NCBI GenBank assembly: GCA_045636125.1
Contig: JAZTWX010000016.1
Span: 62,001-126,000, forward strand
DNA length: 64,000 nt
Origin: HGM04593 sp045636125
GTDB taxonomy: Bacteria > Bacteroidota > Bacteroidia > Bacteroidales > Bacteroidaceae
Direction of reading: 5' to 3'
The position numbers and the translations under genes are program-made. The notes under the pieces are model-generated. The model saw only the letters and a list, made by a program, of their open reading frames with translations. It ran no database searches and was not told where the DNA came from. This document shows positions 1 to 8,344 of this stretch, piece by piece; position 1 is the stretch's first letter, and each line of letters opens with the position of its first letter.

Positions 1-448
1 TCTCGTGTCTCAATGCAATCTTTGCAAGGGGGCTTTTGTCGTCATCATCGGGCAACAGGCGGGCTATAGCCGCGTCGGCTGCATCGCCACGCAATTCGTC
101 AATATAATCGTCTATTGCTGCAAAATTGTTGTGGTGTCTCCTGGCACAGGTGTAGTGCGACAAGGATTTTTCACTCTCGTGGGTGAGAGCAATAATATCG
201 TTGAGCATATAACACTCGCCCATAAGGTTGCGGTGCATACTCTCGCGCCCGGGGTCGGGCGTTCCGTTACGCAGGTATTCGAGCAAGTAGTCGTATGCTG
301 TCTGCATCTGGGTGAAACGTGTACGCAGCGACCAGTCCTGCAGCTCGTCAATGCTCTCGGCAAGAACTGCAATGGCATCTTTCAGCCTCTCCTCCTCGAG
401 CAGGGCTGTAACCTTTTCTCTAATTTCTGCAATACGTTTCTCTTCCAT
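1..448 (-). CDS. Unrecognised protein, N-terminal part (runs off the window)
   Basis: An open frame on the minus strand begins MEEKRIAEIREKV and continues without a stop to the window edge, giving about 149 residues. The N-terminus looks helical and rich in Glu, Lys and Leu; a stretch with Tyr, His and Cys follows and then an acidic patch (LLPDDDDK). I do not recognise the family. An in-frame ATG lies upstream at 466, but it falls inside the hairpin that ends pgk, so 448 is the better start. It lies 69 bases downstream of pgk on the same strand. Codon use resembles its neighbours, which supports it being real. Confidence 0.6.
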   Translation of the reverse strand, partial: MEEKRIAEIREKVTALLEEERLKDAIAVLAESIDELQDWSLRTRFTQMQTAYDYLLEYLRNGTPDPGRESMHRNLMGECYMLNDIIALTHESEKSLSHYTCARRHHNNFAAIDDYIDELRGDAADAAIARLLPDDDDKSPLAKIALRHE

Positions 449-463
449 AAGCTTTTTTATAAA

Positions 464-495
464 CATAAACAGCGCGGCGAACCACGCTGTTTATG
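464..495 (-). terminator. Hairpin after pgk
   Basis: An 11-bp perfect inverted repeat (cataaacagcg at 464-474, its complement at 485-495) with a 10-nt loop sits just past the pgk stop codon. The T run on the minus strand is weak, so termination may be partial and the next gene may be read through. Confidence 0.5.
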
Positions 496-517
496 AAATT
501 ATTTATCGAATAAATTA

Positions 518-1768
518 TTATTCGCCTTTGATAGCTGCAACGCCGGGAAGTACCTTGCCCTCGATTGCCTCGAGAAGAGCACCACCACCTGTTGAGATGT
601 AAGATACCTTGTCGGCCATGTTGAACTTGTTTACACAAGCAACAGAGTCGCCACCACCAACGAGTGAGAAAGCACCGTTTGCAGTTGCAGTTGCAATAGC
701 CTCGGCAATAGCGAGTGAACCACCGATGAAGTTGTCGAACTCGAACACGCCTGCGGGGCCGTTCCAGAGGATAGTCTTTGCGTTCTCAATTGCAGCGGCA
801 AAAGCCTTGCGAGCCTCGGGACCTGCATCCAAGCCTTCCCAGCCCTCGGGAATATCTTTAACCGATACAACCTGTGTGTTGGCATCGTTTGAGAAGTCAT
901 CGGCTGCAACGCAGTCGGTAGCGAGCACAAGGTTTACACCCTTTGCCTTAGCCTGCTCAATGATGTCGAGCGCAAGCTGCAATTTGTCGTCCTCAACAAT
1001 TGAGTTACCAACCTTGCCACCCTGAGCCTTTGCAAAAGTATATGTCATACCACCGCAGAGGATGAGGTTGTCTACCTTGTCCATAAGGTTCTCGATGATA
1101 CCGATCTTTGTAGAAACCTTTGAACCACCCATGATAGCGGTGAAGGGGCGTTTGATGTCCTTGAGGATGTTGTCAACAGCCTGAACCTCTTTCTCCATCA
1201 AGTAACCGAGCATCTTGTTGTCGGCGTCGAAGTAGTCTGCGATAACAGCTGTAGAAGCGTGGCGACGGTGAGCTGTACCGAACGCGTCGTTGATGTAGCA
1301 GTCGGCGTAAGAAGCGAGGGTCTTTGAGAACTCTTTCTGTGACTCCTTCATAGCCTTCTTTGCGTCGTTGTATGCGGGATCCTCTTTGTCAATGCCAACA
1401 GGCTTGCCCTCCTCTTCGGGGTAGAAACGGAGGTTTTCGAGCATAAGAACCTCGCCGGGTTTCAACGCAGCAGCAGCCTCGGCAGCTTTAGCGCAGTCGG
1501 GAGCGAACTGAACAGCAACACCCAACTTCTCGGATACTGCATCAACAATCTGGCTCAAAGAGTATTTTGCATTAACCTTGCCTTTGGGCTTGCCCATATG
1601 CGACATAATGATGAGCGCGCCACCATCGGCCAATACTTTCTTGAGTGTGGGGAGTGCACCGCGGATACGTGTATCGTCGGTGATTTTACCCTCTTCGTTC
1701 AAAGGTACGTTGAAGTCAACGCGAACAATTGCCTTCTTACCGGCAAACTGGAAATTGTCAATAGTCAT
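518..1768 (-). CDS. pgk: Phosphoglycerate kinase
   Basis: This is the glycolytic enzyme that makes ATP from 1,3-bisphosphoglycerate and ADP, giving 3-phosphoglycerate in the cytoplasm. The 416 residues match the usual length. The N-terminal substrate-binding segment VDFNVPL, the LMLENLRFYPEEEGK segment, the GGSKVSTKIGIIENL motif and the C-terminal nucleotide loop (GGGDSVACVNKF) are all present and in order. The start MTIDNFQFAGKKAIVRVDFN is standard. A TACATTTG box on the minus strand at 1906-1913 would give a leader of about 130 nt. The gene sits between nth and an unknown gene. Confidence 0.97.
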   Translation of the reverse strand: MTIDNFQFAGKKAIVRVDFNVPLNEEGKITDDTRIRGALPTLKKVLADGGALIIMSHMGKPKGKVNAKYSLSQIVDAVSEKLGVAVQFAPDCAKAAEAAAALKPGEVLMLENLRFYPEEEGKPVGIDKEDPAYNDAKKAMKESQKEFSKTLASYADCYINDAFGTAHRRHASTAVIADYFDADNKMLGYLMEKEVQAVDNILKDIKRPFTAIMGGSKVSTKIGIIENLMDKVDNLILCGGMTYTFAKAQGGKVGNSIVEDDKLQLALDIIEQAKAKGVNLVLATDCVAADDFSNDANTQVVSVKDIPEGWEGLDAGPEARKAFAAAIENAKTILWNGPAGVFEFDNFIGGSLAIAEAIATATANGAFSLVGGGDSVACVNKFNMADKVSYISTGGGALLEAIEGKVLPGVAAIKGE

Positions 1769-1905
1769 AATTACTTTTGTTTATATGATTAATGTTACTA
1801 ATTGTTTTCTTTTCAAAAAACCGCTCAGCGCTTCTCCGGTGCCGGAAAATCTCCAAAAAACGGCTTTTTCAAAGAGCATTATGCTCGAAATTCGGGCATA
1901 CTATG

Positions 1906-1913
1906 CAAATGTA
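1906..1913 (-). promoter_or_regulatory. Candidate -7 box for pgk
   Basis: TACATTTG on the minus strand fits the Bacteroidetes -7 consensus TAnnTTTG exactly. No clear TTTG lies 19-21 bp upstream. A small palindrome (gagcattatgctc, 1874-1886) falls in the leader that would result. Confidence 0.4.
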
Positions 1914-1944
1914 ATGTTTTATATATATAATGTGATAATATTTT

Positions 1945-2613
1945 CTAAATATTTACACTCTTTTTTATACTTTTCCCATATTCTTTGCAAAAATCGCGCA
2001 ATCCGCACTCTGCGCACAGCGGAGTGCGTGCTTTGCACACATATCGCCCGTGCAAAATGAGCCAGTGGTGGGCCTTGGGCACAATGTCGGCGGGAATATG
2101 TTTCATAAGCTCTTTTTCCACGCTGTATGGGGTGGTGCAACGCTCGCTCACCAGCCCTATCCTGCGGCTTACCCTGAAAACGTGGGTGTCTACCGCCATA
2201 GCTGCTTTCCGGTATGCGACGGCCTGTATCACGTTGGCTGTCTTGCGCCCAACGCCGGGCAGGCGCACAAGCTCTTCGAGCGTGCCGGGAACCTCGCCTC
2301 CAAAGTCGCTGCACAACATTTGTGCCATACCCACAAGATGCTTTGCCTTGTTGTTGGGGTAGGAGATGCTTTTAATGTAGTTGAATACCTCGTCGGGGTG
2401 TGCGGCTGCAAGCTCCTGTGGAGTGTCGTATCGCGCAAAGAGGTCGGGTGTAACCATATTAACCCTCTTGTCGGTACATTGCGCCGAAAGTATTACTGCC
2501 ACAAGCAGCTCGAACGGGGTAGAGTAGTTCAGCTCTGTTTCGGCCACGGGCATTGCCACCTCAAAGTATTCAATTACCTTTTTATATAGCTCGGCTTTTT
2601 TAATAGCTTTCAT
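1945..2613 (-). CDS. nth: Endonuclease III (DNA glycosylase/AP lyase)
   Basis: It removes oxidised pyrimidines and nicks the resulting abasic site in base-excision repair. The 222 residues carry the helix-hairpin-helix LPGVGRKTANVI (about 118-129) with the catalytic Lys124, the catalytic Asp142 in VDTHVFRVSRR, and a C-terminal [4Fe-4S] ligand set Cys193-x6-Cys200-x2-Cys203-x5-Cys209. All key residues are present, so the enzyme should be active. The gene lies between the histidine phosphatase and pgk, all on the minus strand. The spacing to pgk (176 bp) suggests that pgk also has its own promoter. Confidence 0.96.
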   Translation of the reverse strand: MKAIKKAELYKKVIEYFEVAMPVAETELNYSTPFELLVAVILSAQCTDKRVNMVTPDLFARYDTPQELAAAHPDEVFNYIKSISYPNNKAKHLVGMAQMLCSDFGGEVPGTLEELVRLPGVGRKTANVIQAVAYRKAAMAVDTHVFRVSRRIGLVSERCTTPYSVEKELMKHIPADIVPKAHHWLILHGRYVCKARTPLCAECGLRDFCKEYGKSIKKSVNI

Positions 2614-2709
2614 AGCCGGGGTTCTGTGTTATATTGTAGTTGTTTCGTATTTTACTGTTGGTGATAGGCTTCAGCAACAGTATTCTTTTAATAGTGGGCG
2701 GGTAAAATA

Positions 2710-2737
2710 ATTATGGTTGCCCGCAAGCAACCATAAT
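2710..2737 (-). terminator. Hairpin after the histidine phosphatase gene
   Basis: A perfect 11-bp stem (2710-2720 with 2727-2737) and a 6-nt loop follow the stop codon at 2745. On the minus strand it is followed by an AT-rich tail. Confidence 0.65.
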
Positions 2738-2744
2738 ATTAGTG

Positions 2745-3245
2745 TTATACAGTGAATTCCCTTATCTCGCAGTTGCCCATAAGGGTAACATCGCGGTGTG
2801 TAACACCCTCAATCTCCGCTTGCAGAATGCGGCAGAAGAAACCGTGGCTGAATGCCAACACGCGCTTGCCGTCGTACTCCTTTTTCACCTTTTCAATGAA
2901 AAGGCGCGCGCGTTCCTGCATCGATTCCTCGCTCTCCACAGTGTCGTTGTACACCGCGCCTTTTATGGGTGTTCCGGCAAGGTTGCCCAGGTCGCGCTCA
3001 CGCAACAACGGCTCTTTAATGAACATACACTCAATACCCTCGAGTGCAATCTCGGCTGTGTCGAGGCAACGTTTGAGGTCGCTGCACAGCACCACGTCGA
3101 ACTGCATGGCTGCAAGGCGGGGACGCAATCCCAGTGCCTCCTCTTTTCCTTTGTCCGACAGGTGTCCGGGTGTTTGTCCTTGGAAAAGTCCTTTTGAATT
3201 CTCAATTGTTTCGCCGTGGCGAGTCATATAAATTGTTGTAGGCAT
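2745..3245 (-). CDS. Histidine phosphatase family protein (phosphoglycerate mutase-like)
   Basis: The 166-residue protein has the phosphohistidine signature TRHGE (Arg9-His10) near the N-terminus, a second core histidine in AFSHGFF (His134) and the acid/base region LRERDLGNLAG (about 81-91). These define the branch-1 histidine phosphatase fold. The substrate cannot be read from the sequence; relatives act on sugar phosphates, nucleotides or cobalamin precursors. It is shorter than glycolytic phosphoglycerate mutases (about 230-250 residues), so a true mutase is unlikely despite the nearby pgk. It lies between pheS and nth, with terminator-like hairpins on both sides. Confidence 0.88.
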   Translation of the reverse strand: MPTTIYMTRHGETIENSKGLFQGQTPGHLSDKGKEEALGLRPRLAAMQFDVVLCSDLKRCLDTAEIALEGIECMFIKEPLLRERDLGNLAGTPIKGAVYNDTVESEESMQERARLFIEKVKKEYDGKRVLAFSHGFFCRILQAEIEGVTHRDVTLMGNCEIREFTV

Positions 3246-3264
3246 AGTAGTGTGTCTGTTTGAA

Positions 3265-3299
3265 AAAGGGCGGCCATCTTTTTCTCGATGCCGCCCTTT
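3265..3299 (-). terminator. pheS terminator
   Basis: The stem aaagggcggc/gccgcccttt (3265-3274 with 3290-3299) continues with three further pairs after a bulged C. On the minus strand it is followed directly by a T run. It lies just past the pheS stop codon at 3311. Confidence 0.7.
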
Positions 3300-3310
3300 G
3301 TTTGTTGTTT

Positions 3311-4330
3311 TTAGTTCGCGCTCTCGAACAGCTTTAAGAAACGAACATCGTTCTCGCTGAACAGACGCAGGTCTTTTACCTGGTATTTAAGGTTGGTTAT
3401 ACGCTCGATACCCATACCGAATGCGTAACCCGAATACTCTTTGCTGTCTATGCCGCAAAGCTCGAGCACGTTGGGGTCTACCATACCGCAACCAAGAATC
3501 TCCACCCATCCGGTGCCTTTGCAGAAGGGGCAACCCTTGCCGCCGCAAATGTTACAGCTTATGTCCATTTCGGCACTGGGCTCGGTGAAGGGGAAGTATG
3601 AGGGGCGCAGACGAATCTTTGTGTCCTTGCCGAACATCTCCTGCGCAAAAAGCAAGAGCACCTGTTTTAGGTCGGTGAACGACACGTTCTTGTCTACATA
3701 CAAACCCTCAAGCTGGTGGAAGAAGCAGTGAGCGCGGTAGCTGATAGCCTCGTTACGGTATACGCGGCCCGGAGCGATAATGCGGATAGGGGGCTTGCTT
3801 GTCTCCATTGTGCGGCTCTGCACGCTGCTGGTGTGTGTGCGCAGAATAATGTCGGGGTGAGCCTCAATGAAGAATGTGTCCTGCATGTCGCGTGCGGGGT
3901 GGTCGTCGGCAAAGTTCATCGACGAGAATACGTGCCAGTCGTCCTCAACCTCAGGGCCGTTTGCAATAGAAAAACCGAGGCGGGCAAAAATGTCCACAAT
4001 CTCGTTCTTTACGATTGAAAGCGGGTGGCGTGTGCCAAGAGTGGTGGGGTACGAGGGGCGTGTGAGGTCAATTTCGCACTGCTCGTCGTCGTTTGTCTCC
4101 AAGCTCTCTTTCAACGCGTTTATGTGCTCCTGTACCGCATTCTTGAGCTCGTTGAGCTTAACTCCCACCTCTCTTTTCTGCTCGGCGGGAACCTCGCGGA
4201 ACTGTGCCATAAGGCCGTTGATAATACCTTTTTTACTCAAATATTTCAAACGCAGAGCCTCGAGCTCTTCGGCGTTTGCAGCTGTTGTTCCTTTAATTTC
4301 CTGGAGCAACAAATTTATTTGTTCTATCAT
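3311..4330 (-). CDS. pheS: Phenylalanine-tRNA ligase alpha subunit
   Basis: This is the catalytic alpha subunit of the alpha2-beta2 synthetase that charges tRNA-Phe; the beta subunit gene pheT lies far away at 29522. The 339 residues contain the N-terminal coiled coil for tRNA binding, the class II motif 2 region (VYRNEAISYRAH, FHQLEGLYVD) and motif 3 (GMGIERITNLKY) at the C-terminus. A cysteine-rich insert, CNICGGKGCPFCKGTGW, precedes GCGMVDPNVLE; I recall this insert from Bacteroidetes and some other bacterial PheS proteins. The start MIEQINLLLQEIKG is standard. The upstream region has an unusual triplicated promoter-like repeat. Confidence 0.97.
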   Translation of the reverse strand: MIEQINLLLQEIKGTTAANAEELEALRLKYLSKKGIINGLMAQFREVPAEQKREVGVKLNELKNAVQEHINALKESLETNDDEQCEIDLTRPSYPTTLGTRHPLSIVKNEIVDIFARLGFSIANGPEVEDDWHVFSSMNFADDHPARDMQDTFFIEAHPDIILRTHTSSVQSRTMETSKPPIRIIAPGRVYRNEAISYRAHCFFHQLEGLYVDKNVSFTDLKQVLLLFAQEMFGKDTKIRLRPSYFPFTEPSAEMDISCNICGGKGCPFCKGTGWVEILGCGMVDPNVLELCGIDSKEYSGYAFGMGIERITNLKYQVKDLRLFSENDVRFLKLFESAN

Positions 4331-4382
4331 ATATGTTTCTTACAATTATTTTCTAAAAGTCTTCTTCCTTAACTGCGGCCGG

Positions 4383-4602
4383 CTTGCTTGATTGTTTAAC
4401 AGCGAGCGCCGCCTATTTTCGCGACCGTAGTGCAAAGATAGTGCCAACGAGCTAAACTCAAGCTTGCTTGTTTGTTTAACAGCGAGCGCCGCCTATTTTC
4501 GCGACTGCAGTGCAAAGATAGTGCCAACGAGCTAAACTCAAGCTTGCTTGTTTGTTTAACAGCGAGTGCAGCCTATTTTCGCAGCCGTAGGCTGCAAAGT
4601 TA
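4383..4602 (-). repeat. 80-bp tandem repeat, 2.7 copies, carrying promoter boxes upstream of pheS
   Basis: Units start at 4383, 4463 and 4543 with an exact 80-bp period. The first two are nearly identical and the third diverges after about 45 bp. On the minus strand each unit has a TAnnTTTG box: TATCTTTG at 4433-4440 and 4513-4520, TAACTTTG at 4595-4602. CTTG lies 18 bp upstream of the first box and the equivalent bases recur in the second; TTTG lies 14 bp upstream of the third. The spacings are imperfect, but the repetition of the -7 box suggests stacked pheS promoters. Confidence 0.7.
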
Positions 4603-4800
4603 CAAAATTAAGTCGACAAAGTGAAGCCCCGTGCACTAAATTTTTGCCTCGCACACCCCACAGCCGCTATTTTTTGAAAAAAACACTCATTAAAATGTAA
4701 AAATCGTTTGCACATTAATAAATTTTCACCATTTTCGCACTGTGATAGACGCTGAACGTGGCGCCTGCAAAAAGTTTCTTAATAAAAGAGGAAAAGAACT
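4603..4800. other. Divergent intergenic region between the pheS repeats and rel
   Basis: About 200 bp of AT-rich DNA with no open frame that looks coding. TTTG at 4707-4710 and ATTTTCG at 4732-4738 might be a degenerate promoter for the plus-strand rel gene, but the -7 box lacks the TA. I see nothing else in it. Confidence 0.35.
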
Positions 4801-6666
4801 ATGGAATACAAGGAAATAGACAAAGGGGTTGATGATTTGCTGGTGACACTCTCCCGCCGAATGTCGAACGAAGATATTTTGCGCATAAAAGACGCTTACG
4901 AGCTTGCCAAAGAGGCCCACAAGGAGCAGCGTCGCAAGTCGGGCGAGCCCTACATTATTCACCCCATTGCGGTGGCGCGAATAGTGGCCGAAGAGCTCCG
5001 TTTGGGCGCAAACCCCATAATTGCCGCCTTCCTGCACGATGTTGTCGAGGATACCCCGTGGACGGTCGAAGATATCCGCGAGCGTTTCGGCGACGACGTA
5101 GCCTTCCTTGTAAATGTGGTGACAAAGAAAAAGAAGCTGCACTACGAGTCGTCGAAGCAGATAGACAACTACAAGCAGATGCTCGACTCCATTCACTACG
5201 ATATCCGCGCACTGCTCATAAAACTATCCGACCGCTTGCACAATATGCGCACCCTCAACAGCATGCGCCCCGACAAGCAGATGAAAATCGCAGGAGAAAC
5301 CGACTATTTCTACGCTCCGCTTGCCCACCGTCTGGGCCTCTATCACATTAAGCGCGAGCTCGAAAACCTCTCGTTCCGCTACCGTTGCCCCCGCGAGTAT
5401 GCAATACTCGAAAAATCACTCCTCGAAGAGCAACAGCAAAGAGAAGAGTCGCTCCGCCCATTTTTGCAGACAATAGAGCAGATGTTAGAAAAGTGCGGTA
5501 TCTATATGGGCCGCACCGAAATTTGTTGCCGTGGCCCGTATAACACCTGGAAAAAGATGCACGCCGCCGGTTGCGATTTCAAACACATCGAAGGAAAATT
5601 CTACACACGCATAATATACCCCAACACCCACGACTACTCCGAAAAGGATATGAGCTTGAAAATATACTCAATGCTCACCGACAAGTTCAAGGAGAAGCCT
5701 GGCTCGGTTGCCAATTTCATCGACTCACCCAAGGAGAACGGCTACCAGAGTTTCCACGTAAAGCTCCTCACCGACCACGGAAAGTGGGAAGAGGTTCACA
5801 TTTCGTCGGAGCGTATGGTGCGTAAGTCGCAGTTCGGTTGTGTTGCCGAAAGCACCGAAACAACCATCACCAACTGGCTCGAAAAATTCAAGCTCCTCTT
5901 GCAGGATATTGCATCGCACGGAAAAGAGGTTGAGTATATGGAGGGAGTAACCTCATCGTTCTACAACGACGATATTATGGTCTTCACCCCCAAAGGTAAT
6001 TGCGTGATACTTCCCACAGGAGCCACCGCGCTCGACTTTGCATTCGAAATACACAGCGAGCTTGGAGCCCACGCCCAGTATGCACGTGTCAACGGAACGC
6101 TGTGCTCCATAAAAACTGTGCTCAAGCGTGGCGACTGTGTAGAGATTGGTCACAACCCTGCAGTGTCGCCCAAACACGACTGGTTGCAGCACGTTTCCAC
6201 CTACAAGGCAAAAACCCATTTGAGCCGCATACTCAACAAACAGCGCAAGCTCGTGTACCAGCGATGCGAGAACTGCCACCCGCTGCCCGGTGACGAGGTA
6301 ATAGGCTTCAAGAACGACGACGACAGAATAATTGTCCATCGCAGGGATTGTAAGTCGGCCATACGACTCGCTTCGCAACGCGGCGACGATATTGTTCCCG
6401 TTGTGTTCGAGGAGGACCAGGAATTCCTCTATCCCGTGAAGATAGATATTGTGGCGGTGGACCGCTATCACCTGCTCATCGACCTTGTCGACTGCATTAC
6501 CAACCGTATGAAGCTCTCTCTCACCCACATTCACTCCGAGAGCCACGACGAGATAGTAACCTGTTCGGCAATCTTCACCGTACACTCATCGGCCGAGCTG
6601 CAAGAGGTTATTTCTAGTATCTCCGAAATTGAAGGTGTCGACGAGGTTAACCAGACGATAGAGTAA
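4801..6666 (+). CDS. RelA/SpoT family protein; hydrolase domain intact, synthetase domain degenerate
   Basis: RSH proteins make or destroy the alarmone (p)ppGpp. Here the N-terminal HD hydrolase keeps its metal and base residues: His54, His79-Asp80, Glu83-Asp84 and the SDRLHNMR segment (143-150). The synthetase region is recognisable (PKENGYQSFH about 310-319, EEVHISSERM about 330-339). However, the conserved 'D-L-x-A-x-R' stretch that carries the catalytic Mg-binding Asp reads HIEGKFYTR (262-270), with no Asp at that place, and EVQIRT has become EVHISS. TGS (about 392-450), a Cys-rich zinc-finger-like region and a C-terminal ACT domain follow. Total length is 621, somewhat shorter than typical long RSH proteins (700-750). 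I infer a mainly hydrolytic role. Confidence 0.9.
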   Translation: MEYKEIDKGVDDLLVTLSRRMSNEDILRIKDAYELAKEAHKEQRRKSGEPYIIHPIAVARIVAEELRLGANPIIAAFLHDVVEDTPWTVEDIRERFGDDVAFLVNVVTKKKKLHYESSKQIDNYKQMLDSIHYDIRALLIKLSDRLHNMRTLNSMRPDKQMKIAGETDYFYAPLAHRLGLYHIKRELENLSFRYRCPREYAILEKSLLEEQQQREESLRPFLQTIEQMLEKCGIYMGRTEICCRGPYNTWKKMHAAGCDFKHIEGKFYTRIIYPNTHDYSEKDMSLKIYSMLTDKFKEKPGSVANFIDSPKENGYQSFHVKLLTDHGKWEEVHISSERMVRKSQFGCVAESTETTITNWLEKFKLLLQDIASHGKEVEYMEGVTSSFYNDDIMVFTPKGNCVILPTGATALDFAFEIHSELGAHAQYARVNGTLCSIKTVLKRGDCVEIGHNPAVSPKHDWLQHVSTYKAKTHLSRILNKQRKLVYQRCENCHPLPGDEVIGFKNDDDRIIVHRRDCKSAIRLASQRGDDIVPVVFEEDQEFLYPVKIDIVAVDRYHLLIDLVDCITNRMKLSLTHIHSESHDEIVTCSAIFTVHSSAELQEVISSISEIEGVDEVNQTIE

Positions 6667-6770
6667 AAAACGATGTAATACCGTTGCAAAATACAGCATT
6701 GCAACTCGTTGAAAAAGACAAGAATATTGAATCCTGAGAGAAAAGTAATATTTTAATCTGCATTTTACAT

Positions 6771-6808
6771 AATACACTACAAGGCGCTACCGCGCCTTGT
6801 AGTGTATT
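6771..6808. terminator. Bidirectional terminator between rel and aroE
   Basis: A perfect 17-bp stem (6771-6787 with 6792-6808) with a TACC loop sits between the convergent genes. AT-rich flanks on both sides suit termination in both directions. Confidence 0.85.
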
Positions 6809-6845
6809 TATAGTATATGTCCTTTATGTAAGCGGACAGTTCTTC

Positions 6846-7598
6846 TTATCCGTTCCATATTTCCCACGAGGCAAGTGCCTGCAGGTACCACATTTCGTAA
6901 CCGCTTTTTGTGGCCGCACCCATAGCTGCGCCTTTTTGCAGGAAAAGGGTGTTTTCGGGGTTATACACAATGTCGTAAAGCAGGTGGTTGCTGTTGAGTT
7001 GCTCGTATGGGATAGGGGGGCACTGGTCCACGCCGTGGCCCACCATACCGAGCGGGGTGCAGTTTATTATGAGTGTGTGGGTGCTCATAATATCGGCAGT
7101 GAGTTGCTCGTATGCGATGGCAGTGTCGCTTGCTTTGCGCGACACGAAAATGTACTCTATTCCCATTTGTTTGAGCGAGTAGGCCACAGCCTTCGACACG
7201 CCACCGGTGCCAAGAATGAGTGCCTTGGAGTGCTTGCCTTTTGTCAGGGGTTCAAGCGAGCGCGAAAAACCAATTATGTCGCTGTTGTAACCGTGCAAGT
7301 GGGGTTTTCCGTCGGCGTTGCGCAATACCTTTACTACATTTACAGCCTGCACGCCTTGTGCAGCATCGCTCATTCCCTCCAAATAGTTCATTACCTGTAA
7401 TTTGTAAGGAATTGTAACGTTGAAGCCACACAACTGCGGGTGCTTTTCGAGTATTGCGGGCAGTTGCTCAATGCTCTCTATCTCAAAAGGAATATATTCG
7501 GCGTTAATGCCTTCTGTGGCGAATTTCTTGTTGAAAAACGCGGGTGAGGCCGATTGCCCAAGAGGGTAGCCTATAATTCCAAACTCCTTTTTCTCCAT
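6846..7598 (-). CDS. aroE: Shikimate dehydrogenase
   Basis: It reduces 3-dehydroshikimate to shikimate with NADPH in aromatic amino acid synthesis. The protein is about 250 residues. It has the substrate loop IGYPLGQSASP, the catalytic Lys in FNVTIPYK, the Asp of GYNSDIIGF and the dinucleotide loop ILGTGGVSKAVAY. I chose the ATG at 7598 (MEKKEFGIIGYPLG). An earlier ATG at 7622 would overlap the end of menG and add eight residues not expected in the family. It is the last gene of the phoH-purC-menG-aroE run and ends at a strong terminator. Confidence 0.94.
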   Translation of the reverse strand: MEKKEFGIIGYPLGQSASPAFFNKKFATEGINAEYIPFEIESIEQLPAILEKHPQLCGFNVTIPYKLQVMNYLEGMSDAAQGVQAVNVVKVLRNADGKPHLHGYNSDIIGFSRSLEPLTKGKHSKALILGTGGVSKAVAYSLKQMGIEYIFVSRKASDTAIAYEQLTADIMSTHTLIINCTPLGMVGHGVDQCPPIPYEQLNSNHLLYDIVYNPENTLFLQKGAAMGAATKSGYEMWYLQALASWEIWNG

Positions 7599-7605
7599 TG
7601 CTGGT

Positions 7606-8343
7606 CTATAATTTTGTTGCAATGTAGAGCGTGCAAACGCCCCCTGTCATACGTCTGAAAGATACTTCTCCGAACCCAGCCTTCTCCAGTGCCTTTTGCA
7701 TAACTTCGCCTTGCGGGAAGGCCTCAATTGATGCCGGCAGGTAGTCGAACGCTTTTGAGTCCTTGAGCAGCAGGCGGCCGAAAAGCGGCATAATGCAGCG
7801 TTCGTAAATTGAGTAGAGCTGCTTCATTGGGAATCTTACGGGGCGCGATAGCTCCAATATCACAAGGTGGCCGCCGTTGCGCAGCACGCGCAGGCATTCG
7901 CCGAGGCTCTTGTCGAGGTGCTCGAAATTGCGCACGCCAAACGATATTGTAACAGCATCGAAGCTCTTTGCGGCGTATGTGAGCGCGGCACAGTCCTGTC
8001 GCTCGAATGTGATATTTTCAACACCGCGTTGCTTGCATTTGGCTTTTGCAACATCCATCATCCCCTGCGAAAGGTCGCAGCCTGTAATGTGGTCGGGGGC
8101 GAGCAACTTGTTTGTCATTAGCGCAAAGTCGCCCGTTCCCGTAGCAATATCGAGAATTTCACGGGGAGTATACTGCTTTAACGACAATATGGCGCGTTTG
8201 CGCCATATTGTGTCTATGCTTAACGAAAGTAAATGGTTGAACCGGTCGTAATGCGGAGCAATGTTGTTGAACATTTCTGTTATCTGCTTGCTCTTGCTTT
8301 CCTGTTGGTTGTAGGGCTTTACCGTTTCGTGTCTGTAATTCAT
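7606..8343 (-). CDS. menG: Demethylmenaquinone methyltransferase (UbiE/MenG)
   Basis: This SAM-dependent C-methyltransferase carries out the last step of menaquinone synthesis. The 245-residue protein has the SAM-binding motif EILDIATGTGDFAL, the family segment TISFGVRNFEHLDKSL, and ends MTGGVCTLYIATKL as UbiE/MenG proteins do. In a menaquinone-using anaerobe the menaquinone reaction is the likely one. The gene starts one base past the purC stop and nearly abuts aroE, so all are probably cotranscribed. Confidence 0.95.
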   Translation of the reverse strand: MNYRHETVKPYNQQESKSKQITEMFNNIAPHYDRFNHLLSLSIDTIWRKRAILSLKQYTPREILDIATGTGDFALMTNKLLAPDHITGCDLSQGMMDVAKAKCKQRGVENITFERQDCAALTYAAKSFDAVTISFGVRNFEHLDKSLGECLRVLRNGGHLVILELSRPVRFPMKQLYSIYERCIMPLFGRLLLKDSKAFDYLPASIEAFPQGEVMQKALEKAGFGEVSFRRMTGGVCTLYIATKL

Positions 8344-8344
8344 T

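Noticed and set aside
4383..4602. CRISPR-like array upstream of pheS
   Set aside because: The units are 80-bp direct copies without spacers, and no cas gene is near.
3311..4800. T-box or leader-peptide control of pheS and trpS
   Set aside because: No T-box-like structure or Phe/Trp-rich leader peptide seen; T-boxes are not expected in Bacteroidetes.
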